The notes: generated by a model not told the origin, from the letters alone. Counted from the stretch's first letter, positions 10,677 to 22,061 are shown. The stretch is DNA of 64,000 nt from Bin90 sp965214635 (GCA_965214635.1 OZ243964.1:2170001-2234000), one strand, 5' to 3'. Made by a program: numbers and translations.

Positions 10677-11858
10677 ATGGACTTTTCGCAATTTTTTTCG
10701 CGCAACTTGCCGGCTGAAGTGGAGATGCCCGCAGGGCTGCGCTCCGATGTGCCGTACATATTCTCGGTAACCAACGCCGTGCCGCAGAGCATAGACGGCG
10801 GGGCATATGCCGACGCGATGGCGAGCATCCTCGCGCGCGAAGCCACGACGCTTGCGGGCTATCCGGGCATGAAGGGGCACGACGGCTTGCGCTCCCTCAT
10901 CGCAGACGAACTTCTCGACAAGCGCGGCATCAGCGTCGACACCGACGACATATTCCTCACCGACGGTGCGGGCGGCGCTATTCGCAAGCTCGTGGATGCG
11001 TTCATAGACCCGGGTGATGTGGTCATCGCCGAAGAGTTCACATATTCAGGCACATTGAATATGCTGCTCTCCAAGCGCGCACAAGTGGTGCATGTGCCGT
11101 CCGACTCCGACGGGATGGACACCGATGCGCTAGAGCAGACGGTCAAAGACCTTGCGGCGCGCGGCGTTGTGCCCAAGTTCATCTACACCATCCCCGTCTA
11201 TCAGAACCCGTCCGGCGCAACGCTCAGCCCGCCCCGCCGCAATCGGATGCTGCAAATCGCCGCCGAGTATGGCATCCCCATAGTGGAGAACGAGTCGTAC
11301 GCGGACTTTCGCATAGACGGCGAACCGCTTCCGCCCGCAATGCTAGGGATGGACGACAACGGGCTGGTCATCTATGTGTCATCGTACACAAAGTTGCTGG
11401 GATGCGGTCTGCGCGTGGGCTTTTGCGTTGCGCCGCAGCAGGTGCAGGATGTGCTTGGCGGCGGGATGCCCAGCCAGCTTGCCACGATGCTTGTGTATGA
11501 GTACCTGCGCAATCACAAAGCCGAGCATGTGGAGTCGGTGCGGCGCGAGTTGCTTGCGAGGCGCGATGCGCTGGTGGGTGCGCTGGGCGAAAACTTCCCC
11601 TCCGACTGCGAATGGACGCGCCCGCACGGGGGGATGATGGGCTGGGTGCGGCTGCCGGAGCATGCGGACACATGGGCGGCACTGGACAGTGCTGTAGAGG
11701 CGGGCATAAAGTACAACCCCGGCGGGATATACCGCGCCGACCGCGCACGCAACAACTACCTGCGTCTCACATACAGCCACAACACAGCCGAAGAGATCCG
11801 TGACGGCGTTGCCACACTCGCCGATGTGTTCCAGCGCAACGGCTTGTTCGGGGACTAG
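10677..11858 (+). CDS. PLP-dependent aminotransferase, class I/II
   Basis: A 393-residue fold-type I aminotransferase of the group with LysN, 2-aminoadipate transaminase and the catalytic part of MocR regulators. It has the loop LTDGAGGAIRKL, the PLP-ring aspartate region TIPVYQNPSG, the lysine in SSYTKLLGCGLRVG, and the C-terminal arginine region LRLTYSHN. The GGAGGA box at 10667 precedes ATG 10677, so this start is well supported. No HTH domain is present, so it is an enzyme and not a MocR regulator. Substrate unknown; aromatic or 2-aminoadipate transamination is plausible. Confidence 0.85.
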   Translation: MDFSQFFSRNLPAEVEMPAGLRSDVPYIFSVTNAVPQSIDGGAYADAMASILAREATTLAGYPGMKGHDGLRSLIADELLDKRGISVDTDDIFLTDGAGGAIRKLVDAFIDPGDVVIAEEFTYSGTLNMLLSKRAQVVHVPSDSDGMDTDALEQTVKDLAARGVVPKFIYTIPVYQNPSGATLSPPRRNRMLQIAAEYGIPIVENESYADFRIDGEPLPPAMLGMDDNGLVIYVSSYTKLLGCGLRVGFCVAPQQVQDVLGGGMPSQLATMLVYEYLRNHKAEHVESVRRELLARRDALVGALGENFPSDCEWTRPHGGMMGWVRLPEHADTWAALDSAVEAGIKYNPGGIYRADRARNNYLRLTYSHNTAEEIRDGVATLADVFQRNGLFGD

Positions 11859-11966
11859 GCATCCCCACTTGCACGGGGTGTCTGCATGATGCGATGCCCC
11901 TGCGCGAACCCTATGGGCACTGAGCGGGCATTGAGGCGGTGGGGACTGGGAACAGATGCCTAGCTG

Positions 11967-13622
<1,656 letters not shown>

Positions 13623-14086
13623 CAGTTCCAAGGATCTGTCGGAATGCTTTGGGGTGCGCCGTCAAGTGCGCTCACTGCGAGTGGCGATTGTTACGATTAT
13701 CACAATATAGGTTAACTTTATATCGTTTGAAATGTCAATAAAATTGGTATGCGGACGCCGTTGGGTCGTGCTGATGCCTGCCCTGCATCCGATGGCTGCC
13801 GGACATCTCGATGATACGCCGGATTTGTGTGCTGGTGCGCTTACTGACGCATGTGCGCAATGTGCGCCGCCGCAGGATTTAGGTTATTAGGCTTGAGGTG
13901 TGTTACAGAACAGCACTCCCCGCTATACGGGTATAACGCGAACCATGCGCGCATCGCTGTATGGGTGTATATGGGTATAATGGTATCCGGGCGCAGCTGC
14001 CCCCGCCTCATATTTCGGCAGCAGCAGGCGGTGTGAGCGGCTCGGCGAGGCGCACAGGGTGAGTGCGACGGCAGGATATTGGCACG
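13623..14086. other. Divergent intergenic region between cimA and mgtE
   Basis: 464 bases with no supported gene. A perfect TTGACA lies on the minus strand at 13733-13738 upstream of cimA, but no TATAAT-like box sits at the right spacing (candidates are 10 and 23 bases away). On the plus strand TATAAT is found at 13976-13981, about 105 bases before mgtE, without a clear -35. I looked for a magnesium riboswitch before mgtE and could not identify one by eye. Confidence 0.5.
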
Positions 14087-15499
14087 ATGGCACATCAGGA
14101 GCATACCGTCAACTACATCCGCACGATAGACGAATGTGCGGATATGACGCAGGTTGCGTCTGTGCTAGGTCTGCTCGTGCGCGACGGGCATGCGACCGAG
14201 GCGATGGTGCGCCTGTCACGGCTGCGCGTGGCAGACCAAGCCGATGTGCTTTCGCACCTTTCGCCCGACTGCCAATCCGCGCTGCTGCGCCTGCTGCCCG
14301 ACTACGATGCGGCAGCAATCGTCGAAGAGTTGGACACCGAGCGGGCGATCGAAATCTGCCAAGTGCTGGATGTGAATACGCTGTCCGATGTGCTGGACGA
14401 AACAAGCCCGGACATCGCCGCCGATGTGCTGCGCGGCGTAACGCAGGAACTCGCATCCGACACCCTGCAGCAGATGCACGAAGCCGACGATGTCATTCCG
14501 CTGCTGGAGTATGAGGACGATGATGCTGGCGGCTTGATGACGCCCGAAGTCATTGCGCTGCGCGAGTCTATGACAGTGCAGCAGGCTATCGGGTTTGTGC
14601 GGCGCTGGGCGAATGAGGAAGAGCCTGACCCCGAAGACACGCATTATATGTTCGTGGTGGATGAGGATGATGCGCTGAGGGGAGGGATTAGCCTAGCGCA
14701 GCTCGTGCTTGCGGCGCCGCATCAGCGAATATCCCTGCTGATGGATGAGGACATCATATCCGTGGGCGTGGAGACCGACCAAGAAGAGGCTGCCCGCCTG
14801 ATTGAGCACTATGAGATATTCAGCCTGCCAGTGGTGAACGATGACGGGCATCTAGTCGGCGTGCTGCGGTTGGACGACATGCTGCATGTGTTGGAAGACG
14901 AGGCGACTGAGGATATGTATCGCATGATAGGCATTGCGGAAGAAGAGAAGGCGCTGGGCCCATTTTGGCGCTCCGTTCGCAATCGCCTGCCGTGGCTGTT
15001 GGTGAACTTGGGCACGGCGATTTTGGCGGGGCTGGTCATCACGCTGTTTGAAGCCACGATGACAAGGGTCGTGCTGCTGGCGGCGTTTCTGCCCGTTATC
15101 GCCGGGCAGGGCGGCATCGCCGGCACGCAAACGCTGACGCTCATCATACGCTCCATCACGCTGGGCGAGGTGTCCACCGCAAACATGCGGAGTCTCCTGC
15201 TGAAGGAGCTGGGGCTGGGGCTTGTGCACGGGCTTGCGCTGGGGCTGGTGATTGCGCTCATCGTGTTCCTATTCTGGGGATACAACGAATATCTTGCGCT
15301 AGTTGTGGGCGTGTCTATGCTGGCGAACCTCGTGGTGGCGGGCATAAGCGGCGTGATAGTGCCGCTGGGCTTTCGCGCTCTGAAAATCGACCCGGCGCTG
15401 TCGTCTGCCGTCGCCGTTACCACGCTGACCGATGTGCTCGGCTTCCTGATGTACTTGGGTCTCGCATCGGCAGCGATTTCGTTCATCCGCAGCGGCTAG
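14087..15499 (+). CDS. mgtE: Magnesium channel/transporter MgtE
   Basis: A 470-residue magnesium transporter with the MgtE domain order: an N-terminal superhelical domain (about 1-130, LSPDCQSALLRLLPD), a CBS pair starting near DAGGLMTPEVIALRE that includes FSLPVVNDDGHLVGVL, a plug helix, and five membrane helices from about residue 305 (LPWLLVNLGTAILAG). The pore helix region LPVIAGQGGIAGTQTLTL near the third quarter is well conserved. ATG 14087 is chosen; a GTG at 14063 lies in frame. It acts in the cytoplasmic membrane and is gated by cytosolic magnesium in characterised homologues. Confidence 0.9.
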   Translation: MAHQEHTVNYIRTIDECADMTQVASVLGLLVRDGHATEAMVRLSRLRVADQADVLSHLSPDCQSALLRLLPDYDAAAIVEELDTERAIEICQVLDVNTLSDVLDETSPDIAADVLRGVTQELASDTLQQMHEADDVIPLLEYEDDDAGGLMTPEVIALRESMTVQQAIGFVRRWANEEEPDPEDTHYMFVVDEDDALRGGISLAQLVLAAPHQRISLLMDEDIISVGVETDQEEAARLIEHYEIFSLPVVNDDGHLVGVLRLDDMLHVLEDEATEDMYRMIGIAEEEKALGPFWRSVRNRLPWLLVNLGTAILAGLVITLFEATMTRVVLLAAFLPVIAGQGGIAGTQTLTLIIRSITLGEVSTANMRSLLLKELGLGLVHGLALGLVIALIVFLFWGYNEYLALVVGVSMLANLVVAGISGVIVPLGFRALKIDPALSSAVAVTTLTDVLGFLMYLGLASAAISFIRSG

Positions 15500-15652
15500 G
15501 CGTGGGCTGACGGTTCATCGGCGGCTCTTGTTGCGCCGTGATATACTCTTGTTGCGTGAGGGCGACGGCGGTTTGCGATTTTAATGCGTCTCTTCACGCT
15601 GATATGCTGATATTCAAGGTCATTCAATGTACGGGAAAGGATATTTCGAGAG

Positions 15653-16741
15653 ATGCTAGAGCGCTTCAAAGTGCCGCAGGAAGATCAAGTGCGGGTGCCA
15701 GAGGATTCGCTGCGCGAGACGGTGGCGGCGATATTCGAGAAGATGGGCGTGTCGCCCGGGGATGCGGTGGTCGGTGCGGACACGCTGACGATGACCGACT
15801 TGCGCGGTGTGGAGACGCACGGCGTGTCCAATATGCTGCGGGCGTATGTGCAGCAGTACAATCAGGGCGGCTTGAACCCGCGCCCGAACTGGCGCATCGT
15901 CAGCGAAGCGCCCGGCACGGCGGTGATGGACGCCGACAAAGGGCTTGCGGTCATACTTGGCCCCAGGGCGATGCGGATGGCAATCGACAAGGCGCGCGTT
16001 GTGGGCGTGGGCGTGGTAACGATGTTCAACGCCGGGCATTCCGGCGGCATCGGGCATCACGCTATGCTCGCCGCCGATGCGGATATGGTGGGGATGGTTA
16101 CCACGGCGGGTGGCTCACAGGTCGTCCCGACATTCGGCGCAGAGGGACGGCTCGGCACCAACCCGATAGCGCTCGCTGCGCCCGCCATGACAGAGCCGAA
16201 CTTCCTGTTCGACGCCGCAACCTCCAACATCGCCGGCAACAAGCTGGGGCTTGCGCGTAGGGTGGGGGCATCGCTTCTGCCGGGCTGGATTACAGAGGCG
16301 GATGGCGCACCGATTATGGCGGAGACCGATGTGCCCGAGCGCGGCGACTACTGGCATCTGCCGATGGGCGGCACGCGCGAACTTGGTTCGCACAAGGGCT
16401 ACGGGCTTGCGCTGATGTCCGAGGTGCTGGGAACGATGCTGTCCGGCGCATTGCCGAGCATGGTTGACCCGGACGGCGGTTCGAAGCATTCGTTTGCGGC
16501 GTTCAACATTGCGGCGTTCACCGATGTGGACGCCTTCAAGGAAAGAATGGACAGGATGCTGCAGTTGCTGCGCGAGACACCCCCTGCGCCCGGACACGAG
16601 CGCGTCCTCTATCCCGGGCTGTCTGAACACGAAGAGATGCAAGACCGCCGCGCCAACGGCATCCCGCTCCACAGCGAGGTCATCGAGTGGTTTGAGGACA
16701 TATGCGGGGAGCTTTCCATCCCGGCGCTGCGGACGATGTGA
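15653..16741 (+). CDS. Malate/L-lactate dehydrogenase family oxidoreductase (Ldh_2)
   Basis: A 362-residue NAD(P)H-dependent 2-oxoacid reductase of the type II malate/lactate, ureidoglycolate or piperideine-carboxylate reductase family. Family signatures include TMTDLRGVETHGVSNM (with the catalytic His), GHSGGIGHHAMLAA, and the nucleotide-binding GSHKGYGLALMSEVL. It is not related to classical Rossmann lactate dehydrogenase. The substrate cannot be read. It starts at ATG 15653 and is probably transcribed on its own. Confidence 0.85.
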   Translation: MLERFKVPQEDQVRVPEDSLRETVAAIFEKMGVSPGDAVVGADTLTMTDLRGVETHGVSNMLRAYVQQYNQGGLNPRPNWRIVSEAPGTAVMDADKGLAVILGPRAMRMAIDKARVVGVGVVTMFNAGHSGGIGHHAMLAADADMVGMVTTAGGSQVVPTFGAEGRLGTNPIALAAPAMTEPNFLFDAATSNIAGNKLGLARRVGASLLPGWITEADGAPIMAETDVPERGDYWHLPMGGTRELGSHKGYGLALMSEVLGTMLSGALPSMVDPDGGSKHSFAAFNIAAFTDVDAFKERMDRMLQLLRETPPAPGHERVLYPGLSEHEEMQDRRANGIPLHSEVIEWFEDICGELSIPALRTM

Positions 16742-16867
16742 GCCAAGTCGGTCGGTCAGCCTGTAAATCCATCAGTGCGCTGGGCGCGGGATGGCAGGGC
16801 GAGCGTTTCGGCTAATGAGCGTCTCATCGTCTTCGGCGTTTTCCCCATTTTGGGCTAGCCGTCCCGT

Positions 16868-17386
16868 TCACCCGCTGCTATTGCGCGCCCGCATGTAGTC
16901 GGCAAAGCCGGCGTCATGATCCCCGTTCATCGTGTGGACGATGCTGCGATGCCTGTATGCGCTCCAAAACGCAGGGTCTAGCTCGATGGCTCGTGTCAGG
17001 TCTGCGATGGCGTCATCGAGCCTGCCTAGCTCCGAGTATGCAAGCCCGCGATTGTGGTGGGCGTCGCGGTACTCCGGGTCGAGTTGGATTGCGCGGGCGA
17101 GGTCGGCTGCGGCGTCTGCTGCGCTGCCGGTGCACAGATGCGCTATGCCGCGGTTGTTGTGTGCCATAGCATTAGCGGGGTCGAGCGCAATCACCTGCGT
17201 CATGTCCGACTTCGCCGCTTCATAGTCGGCTAGGTTGGAGTGTGCGTTGCCCCGCAAGAAGTACGCTTCGGCGTCGGACGGGTCGGCTGCGATGCGCTCC
17301 GTCATCTCGACGATGGTGCGCGCGAGGCGTTCGGGGCTGCGTGGGTCGGGGTCGTATATGGGCTGCATGTGTCCTGTCGCCTGCAT
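16868..17386 (-). CDS. Tetratricopeptide repeat protein
   Basis: A 172-residue protein with about four TPR units from residue 30 on, for example AEAYFLRGNAHSNLADYEAA, AMAHNNRGIAHLCTGSAADA and RDAHHNRGLAYSELGRLDDA, each followed by a Leu-Asp-Pro turn. No signal peptide or catalytic domain is visible, so it is probably a soluble protein-protein adaptor. Start ATG 17386, or ATG 17368, which has AGGA closer upstream. It is divergent from modA. Confidence 0.8.
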   Translation of the reverse strand: MQATGHMQPIYDPDPRSPERLARTIVEMTERIAADPSDAEAYFLRGNAHSNLADYEAAKSDMTQVIALDPANAMAHNNRGIAHLCTGSAADAAADLARAIQLDPEYRDAHHNRGLAYSELGRLDDAIADLTRAIELDPAFWSAYRHRSIVHTMNGDHDAGFADYMRARNSSG

Positions 17387-17522
17387 TGGGTCGGGGTCGC
17401 TCCGGGTTAGTTCCGGACGGCGTAATTATATGCCTTAACAAGTGCGTTGTGCTAAACTTACCGCCTTTGCATACGCTTATTATGTATATGCTGTCCAAAG
17501 TGATGCGGAGAGACTGGTACGA

Positions 17523-18293
17523 ATGAGAATAGGGCGCGCGGTGCTGGCGCTGTTCGTTGCGGCTGCGTTGGCTGCGGGCTGTGGTTCAGGCAGTGGTGAT
17601 GACGAGCTGCTGGTGTTTGCGGCAACGAGTCTGACGGATGCGATGGCAGAGGTTACCGCAGCATACGAAGCCGACACGGGTGGGCGTGTTGCCGTGAGCT
17701 ATGGGCCTTCGCAGGCGCTGGCACAGCAGATTGCGAGCGGTGCTCCGGCGGATGTGTTCATCTCCGCGGGGGTGCAGCCGATGGTTTTCCTCGTGGAGCG
17801 CGGACATGTGGCGGACGGCGCAGGGGTTGGGCTGCTGACCAACAGCGTAGTGTTGGTAATCTCGCCGGAGATGCCTCAGCCTGCATCGGTGGAAGAACTT
17901 GTCGGCGACGGCTACGGCCGCATAGCGCTGGCAGACCCGGAGGTTGCGCCGGCGGGAAGATACGCCAAGACGGCGATGCAAACGCTAGGCGTGTGGGACG
18001 CCTTGCTGCCGAAGTTCGTGTTCGCTAGGGATGTGCGCTCGGCGGTGGCGTATGTACAGAGCGGCAACGCTGACGCCGCATTCGTGTATCAGACGGACGC
18101 GCGCATCGCGCCCGAGCTGACTGCGCTGGACATCGTGCCGGCAGATGCGTACCCGCGCATCGTATATCCCGCCGCTGTAATCACGGATGCGGATAATGAG
18201 CTGAACAAGCAGGCTGCTGCGTTCGTCGAATACCTGCGCAGCGATGTGGCGATCGAGATATTTCGCAAGAGCGGTTTCACGCCCCTGAACTAA
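17523..18293 (+). CDS. modA: Molybdate ABC transporter, substrate-binding lipoprotein
   Basis: Captures molybdate or tungstate outside the membrane and delivers it to ModB. The 256-residue protein starts with a lipoprotein signal (MRIGRAVLALFVAAALAAGC; lipobox Cys20) and continues with the ModA oxyanion-binding pattern: LLVFAATSLTDAM, SYGPSQALAQQIASGAPADV and GNADAAFVYQTDA. ATG 17523 has GGAGAG ten bases upstream and gives a proper signal peptide, unlike the in-frame extension from 17442. It is the first gene of the modABC unit; a 167-base gap precedes modB. Confidence 0.9.
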   Translation: MRIGRAVLALFVAAALAAGCGSGSGDDELLVFAATSLTDAMAEVTAAYEADTGGRVAVSYGPSQALAQQIASGAPADVFISAGVQPMVFLVERGHVADGAGVGLLTNSVVLVISPEMPQPASVEELVGDGYGRIALADPEVAPAGRYAKTAMQTLGVWDALLPKFVFARDVRSAVAYVQSGNADAAFVYQTDARIAPELTALDIVPADAYPRIVYPAAVITDADNELNKQAAAFVEYLRSDVAIEIFRKSGFTPLN

Positions 18294-18460
18294 TCGGCGT
18301 ATGTGCATGCCTTGCGTCTGTCAGATCTGGGCGTGGGCGCATTGCAAGCCCGTTCAGACGCAGGCGTACGGCGTTCCCTAGCTAGGTTACGACTCGGGGC
18401 TGTGCCTGCCGATAATCTGAGAATGAGAACACACCGATACTTGGGTGGACGCATCGTATC

Positions 18461-19138
18461 TTGGACATACTTCAGATAGTGGGGCTGACCCTCCAAGTGG
18501 CTCTCGTCGGGACGGCGATTAACCTGCCGTTGGCGCTGGGCGTGAGCTGGCTCATCGTCAAGCGTAGGGTGCGTGGTCGGGCGGTGATGGATGCGCTGGC
18601 ATCGCTGCCCCTTGCTGTGCCGCCGGTAGTGGTCGGGTATGCGCTGCTGCTGCTGCTGGGCAGAAAGGGGCCAGTCGGAGCGCTGCTAGACAGCGTGTTC
18701 GGCGTGGAAGTGATATACACATGGGTTGCGGCGGCGCTTGCGGCAGCGGTGGTGTCGTTTCCTCTGATGGTGCGGGCGATAATGGTGGCGATGGGCGGCG
18801 TGGATGAGCGGCTCGAGATGGCAGCGCGCAGCCTAGGGGCGGGAGCGCTGCGAGTGGCTCTGACCATCACCATACCCTTGGCGCATCGGGGGATATTGGC
18901 GGGTGTTCTGCTGGGGTTCGTGCGTGCAGTCAGCGAGTTCGGGGCGACATTCGTGGTAGCGGGCAACATACCCGGTCAGACGCAGACGCTGCCGATAGCC
19001 ATATTCTCGCGGGTGCAGCTTGGCGACGATGCCGTTGCGCTGCGGCTCATCGCCGTGTCTCTCACGCTGGCGGTGGGGACGCTCTTGCTGCACAACCGGT
19101 TGTTGAAGCAGTCTGAGCGTCGGGGAGAGAGCCGATGA
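18461..19138 (+). CDS. modB: Molybdate ABC transporter, permease
   Basis: A 225-residue permease with about five membrane helices and the cytoplasmic coupling motif region RSLGAGALRVALTITIPLAHRGILAG (EAA loop, residues about 125-148). It starts at a TTG at 18461 with a GGGTGGA box about 11 bases upstream; no ATG gives the full first helix. Its last bases overlap modC as ATGA, indicating translational coupling. With ModA and ModC it forms the molybdate importer, needed for molybdopterin enzymes. Confidence 0.88.
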   Translation: MDILQIVGLTLQVALVGTAINLPLALGVSWLIVKRRVRGRAVMDALASLPLAVPPVVVGYALLLLLGRKGPVGALLDSVFGVEVIYTWVAAALAAAVVSFPLMVRAIMVAMGGVDERLEMAARSLGAGALRVALTITIPLAHRGILAGVLLGFVRAVSEFGATFVVAGNIPGQTQTLPIAIFSRVQLGDDAVALRLIAVSLTLAVGTLLLHNRLLKQSERRGESR

Positions 19139-20241
19139 GTTCGCAGCCTCTATTGGATATGAGAGTGCGTAAGCGCTTCTCCGGCTTCATGCTGGACTGC
19201 GAGGCGCAGTTCGGAACGGGCGTTACTGCGATATTCGGGCCGTCTGGCAGCGGCAAGACCACGCTGCTGAACTCCATCGCCGGGCTGGCGCGCCCGGACG
19301 AGGGCAAGATACGGTTCGGAGACGAGTTGCTGTACTCTTCGCAATCTGGTGTGAATGTGCCACCAAACAAGCGGCGCTTCGGGTATGTGTTCCAAGATTC
19401 GGCGCTCTTCCCGCATATGAGCGTTGCGGACAACATCGGCTACGGCTACAAGTTGACGCCGGCATCCGAGCGGCGGATAGAGCCGTCTCAGTCGGTCGAA
19501 CTGCTTCGGCTTGCATCGCTGCTTGATAGAAGCGTTGCCAATCTGTCCGGCGGTGAGCGGCAGCGGGTTGCGCTTGCGAGGGCGCTCGCCACATCGCCGC
19601 GCTTGCTGTTGCTGGACGAGCCGCTCGCGTCGTTAGAGGGCGGGCTGCGCGGCGTCATCATCGGCTACCTCAAGCAGATTCGGCGCGCGCTTGGGACGCC
19701 GATGGTGTATGTGTCGCACTCCCTGTCGGAGGTCTTGGCGCTGGCGGACGATGCGCTCGTGCTGCAGAACGGGCGCCCCGCAGCGTTCGGGCGCGCGTCG
19801 GATGTGCTGGTGCATCCGGCTGTGGCAAATGTTGCCGACTACGCCACGCTGGAGAACTTCTTGGATGCGAAAGTGGTGCGGCGGGTTGGCGGCGGTGGCG
19901 CAGACGACGGGCTGGCAGAGCTGGCGATTGGCGATGCGCTGGTGCTTGCGGCGGGCGTGGAGCGCGCAGAGGGCGAAACGCTCACGGTGTCCATCCGCGC
20001 GGGGGACATCATCATATCGCGCCAGATACCGCCCCAGCTGAGCGCGCGTAACATCTTGCGGGCGCGGCTGGACGCGGTGCGCTCGGTCGGCGGGCGCGTG
20101 ATGGTGTATGCGGACATCGGCGCTCGCATCATAGTCGAGATTACGCAGGCGGCGTTGGACTCGCTTGCCCTGCACTCGGGGCAGGACATCTACCTCATCA
20201 TCAAGGCAAACAGCGTCATCCCGATGGATAGCGGGAATTAG
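19135..20241 (+). CDS. modC: Molybdate ABC transporter, ATP-binding protein
   Basis: The 368-residue ATPase of the importer. Walker A GPSGSGKTT (near 36), Q-loop YVFQDSALFPH, signature LSGGERQRVAL, Walker B LLLLDEPLASLE and the switch His in YVSHSLSEVLAL are present. From about residue 290 a Mop/TOBE-like domain follows (RNILRARLDAVRS, NSVIPMD), which in ModC proteins binds molybdate and regulates transport. ATG 19135 overlaps the modB stop by four bases. Confidence 0.9.
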   Translation: MSSQPLLDMRVRKRFSGFMLDCEAQFGTGVTAIFGPSGSGKTTLLNSIAGLARPDEGKIRFGDELLYSSQSGVNVPPNKRRFGYVFQDSALFPHMSVADNIGYGYKLTPASERRIEPSQSVELLRLASLLDRSVANLSGGERQRVALARALATSPRLLLLDEPLASLEGGLRGVIIGYLKQIRRALGTPMVYVSHSLSEVLALADDALVLQNGRPAAFGRASDVLVHPAVANVADYATLENFLDAKVVRRVGGGGADDGLAELAIGDALVLAAGVERAEGETLTVSIRAGDIIISRQIPPQLSARNILRARLDAVRSVGGRVMVYADIGARIIVEITQAALDSLALHSGQDIYLIIKANSVIPMDSGN

Positions 20242-20433
20242 CGTGGAATTGAGAGCATTCTCAGTTCGCGTGGTATTTCTATTCACGAATATTCTCCCTA
20301 TTTCGCATTGAGGTTGAGCGCCATATCCCCGCCTTTCTCCCTGAGGTGCATCGCTGGGGGAGGGCTTCTTTCCCTCAACGGCTCGATATACTCCCAAGTT
20401 GGCACGCTGTCTCTGGGGAGATTGCCTACCTGT

Positions 20434-21500
20434 GGTAGCGTTTCCATTCAGGTGGTCGAAGACAGAAGCCCCCTGCGTTGCAGCAGTACCAGCAGGTTGT
20501 GAGGCGTCCACGCTGTGCCCATTCGCTCACGACGCCGTATCTCTCGCTGAAACCGCTCCAACCGAGATGTGGTCTTGTATCTAAACTGACCAGTACCCAG
20601 ATGCGCCAGTCCCTTGGTCAGCGCCTTCTTACACCACATCAGCCCACGACCACTCGTCAACTTCACTATCTGTGCAGCCAACTTCCTCGCCTCAGCCAAG
20701 TCTTCTGACATCAGCAACTCTTTGGCTTCGTCCCAGCCCACCTCGCCTATGTTGCGCCTGTATTCCCTGAGCAGATGGAACTGGCATAGCTGATGGGCTG
20801 TGCCTCTGCCATAGACCATTCCTATGGCCTCTGCTATCGCTCTGTCCCCATCGCTCACTAGGTGGGCAGGCTGCCTTACTCCTCGCTTATAGGCTTCGGT
20901 CAGCGTGTCTTCCCAACTCCCGAACGACGCCATCACACCGCCTTTGTCATCCCGGAACACCTTCAATTCCTGCTTCCCACGACGAACACCCACCCACACT
21001 CCATCCATCTCCGCCACATCACCTTTCAGCTCAGGTCGCTCCAACTTCTCCTGCTTGATCCACTTGCACAAGGTGCTCTTGGCGAACCCATACATCTCGC
21101 CGACCTTGGCGTAACTCAACCCCATCGCCGCCAGTCTCACCGCCTCTTCGCGCGTTTTTTTGAGTACGACTTGCGGCGCTCCACATTGCCTACTAGCTCC
21201 ATACCGCTCTGCATATCTCCGCACTTCCCACATCTGAACACGGGCATTGCCAAGTTCACTGCGCCATACTTGGTGATGAGTGTGCGACGATAGCTGTGAT
21301 GGCGTGCCATCGCTAGGTCGCAGGCTTTGCACATCGGCTTGTAGAGCATCAGCGCATCTTGGAGTGTGTCTTGTATTTCCTGTGTAACCGTCTTTTCTGC
21401 TTGCTCTTCCAGTCGGTATAGCATACCCATTCGTTTCCCCCCCCCCTCTGGTAATGTATGCCTCATTCTACAACTCAACCACCTGAATGGAAACGCTACC
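20434..21500 (-). mobile_element. Insertion sequence, copy 1 (1,067 bp)
   Basis: The ends are 26-bp inverted repeats at 20434-20459 and 21475-21500, starting GGTAGCGTTTCCATTC and matching at 25 of 26 positions. A 9-bp direct repeat CCTACCTGT flanks the element at 20425-20433 and 21501-21509, so both edges are defined. It encodes one transposase in two overlapping frames. An 8-9 bp target duplication and the C-x2-H near the second acidic residue recall IS256/mutator-like elements, but I cannot assign the family. A near-identical copy is at 59021-60086. Confidence 0.93.
20448..21430 (-). CDS. Transposase of IS copy 1, two frames joined by a -1 frameshift
   Basis: The first frame runs from ATG 21430 to a stop at 21137 (97 residues) with a Cys-rich segment (MCKACDLA, FRCGKCGD). 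The second ends at 20448 inside the left inverted repeat. They overlap, and the first contains TCA-AAA-AAA-CGC over an A7 run (plus-strand T7 at 21155-21161). A -1 slip there gives one protein of 327 residues that passes smoothly from SYSKK into TREEAVRLAAMGLSYAKV, a helix-turn-helix-like region. DDE-type residues are likely in AEMDGVWVG, VSDGDRAIA and the C-terminal REIRRRERMG, with CQFHLLREY in between. The second copy keeps the same A7. An indel mutation is the alternative. Confidence 0.8.
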
Positions 21501-21657
21501 CCTACCTGTCCGCCGATTGACCGCAACACCGATGCGGGCTAAAATCGCTTTGGAGGGCTGTGTCTCATATTTCGCTCATGTGGGCATGCGATGAGTGATT
21601 GTGCAAGAATAGAGCATCTATGTGCAGGTCGGAGGGTATCCTTAGGGCGAGGTGAGT

Positions 21658-21978
21658 ATGACTTCTGAAACGGCGCGCGAACAGGCAACAGATGAGGAAC
21701 TGATAGCGCGTGCGCCCGAGCACGATGGGGTTGCCACGCAGCGCGACTTACGCGAGACCGAACGCTTCCTGTGGGTAGAAATCCGCGCAAGCGAAGACAG
21801 AACTATCGCCAAGATTGATAGGTTGGAATACAGAATTGATAGACAAGACGATAGGTTTGATAGATTGGATGCCAGGATTGATAGACTAGAAGGCAAGGTT
21901 GACCGAATGACTTGGGCGATCATTGTCGGACTGGGCGCTATAGTGGCAGCTCTGGCTGCAATTGCGGTACAACTCTAG
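21658..21978 (+). CDS. Small coiled-coil protein with C-terminal membrane helix, paralogue 1
   Basis: 106 residues. A conserved N-terminal part (MTSETAREQATDEELIARAP, then TQRDLRETERFLWVEIRASE) is followed by five heptads of the type KIDRLEx-RxDRLEx predicted to form a coiled coil, then a single membrane helix (MTWAIIVGLGAIVAALAAIA) and a short polar end. The layout resembles XhlA-like and other tail-anchored coiled-coil proteins, but I do not recognise the family. ATG 21658 follows GAGGTGA; a GTG six bases earlier is in frame. Function unknown; a membrane-bound oligomer is the simplest reading. Confidence 0.75.
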   Translation: MTSETAREQATDEELIARAPEHDGVATQRDLRETERFLWVEIRASEDRTIAKIDRLEYRIDRQDDRFDRLDARIDRLEGKVDRMTWAIIVGLGAIVAALAAIAVQL

Positions 21979-22061
21979 CGTTGTGTCCCATATTCAAGCA
22001 GCCGGGCATGTGATGAGTGGCTGTGCAGGAATAGAGCATCTATGTGCAGGGCGAGGTGAGT

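Noticed and set aside
13623..14086. A T-box leader for cimA or a magnesium riboswitch for mgtE
   Set aside because: I found no specifier/antiterminator pattern and no recognisable M-box elements; the cimA leader is also short.
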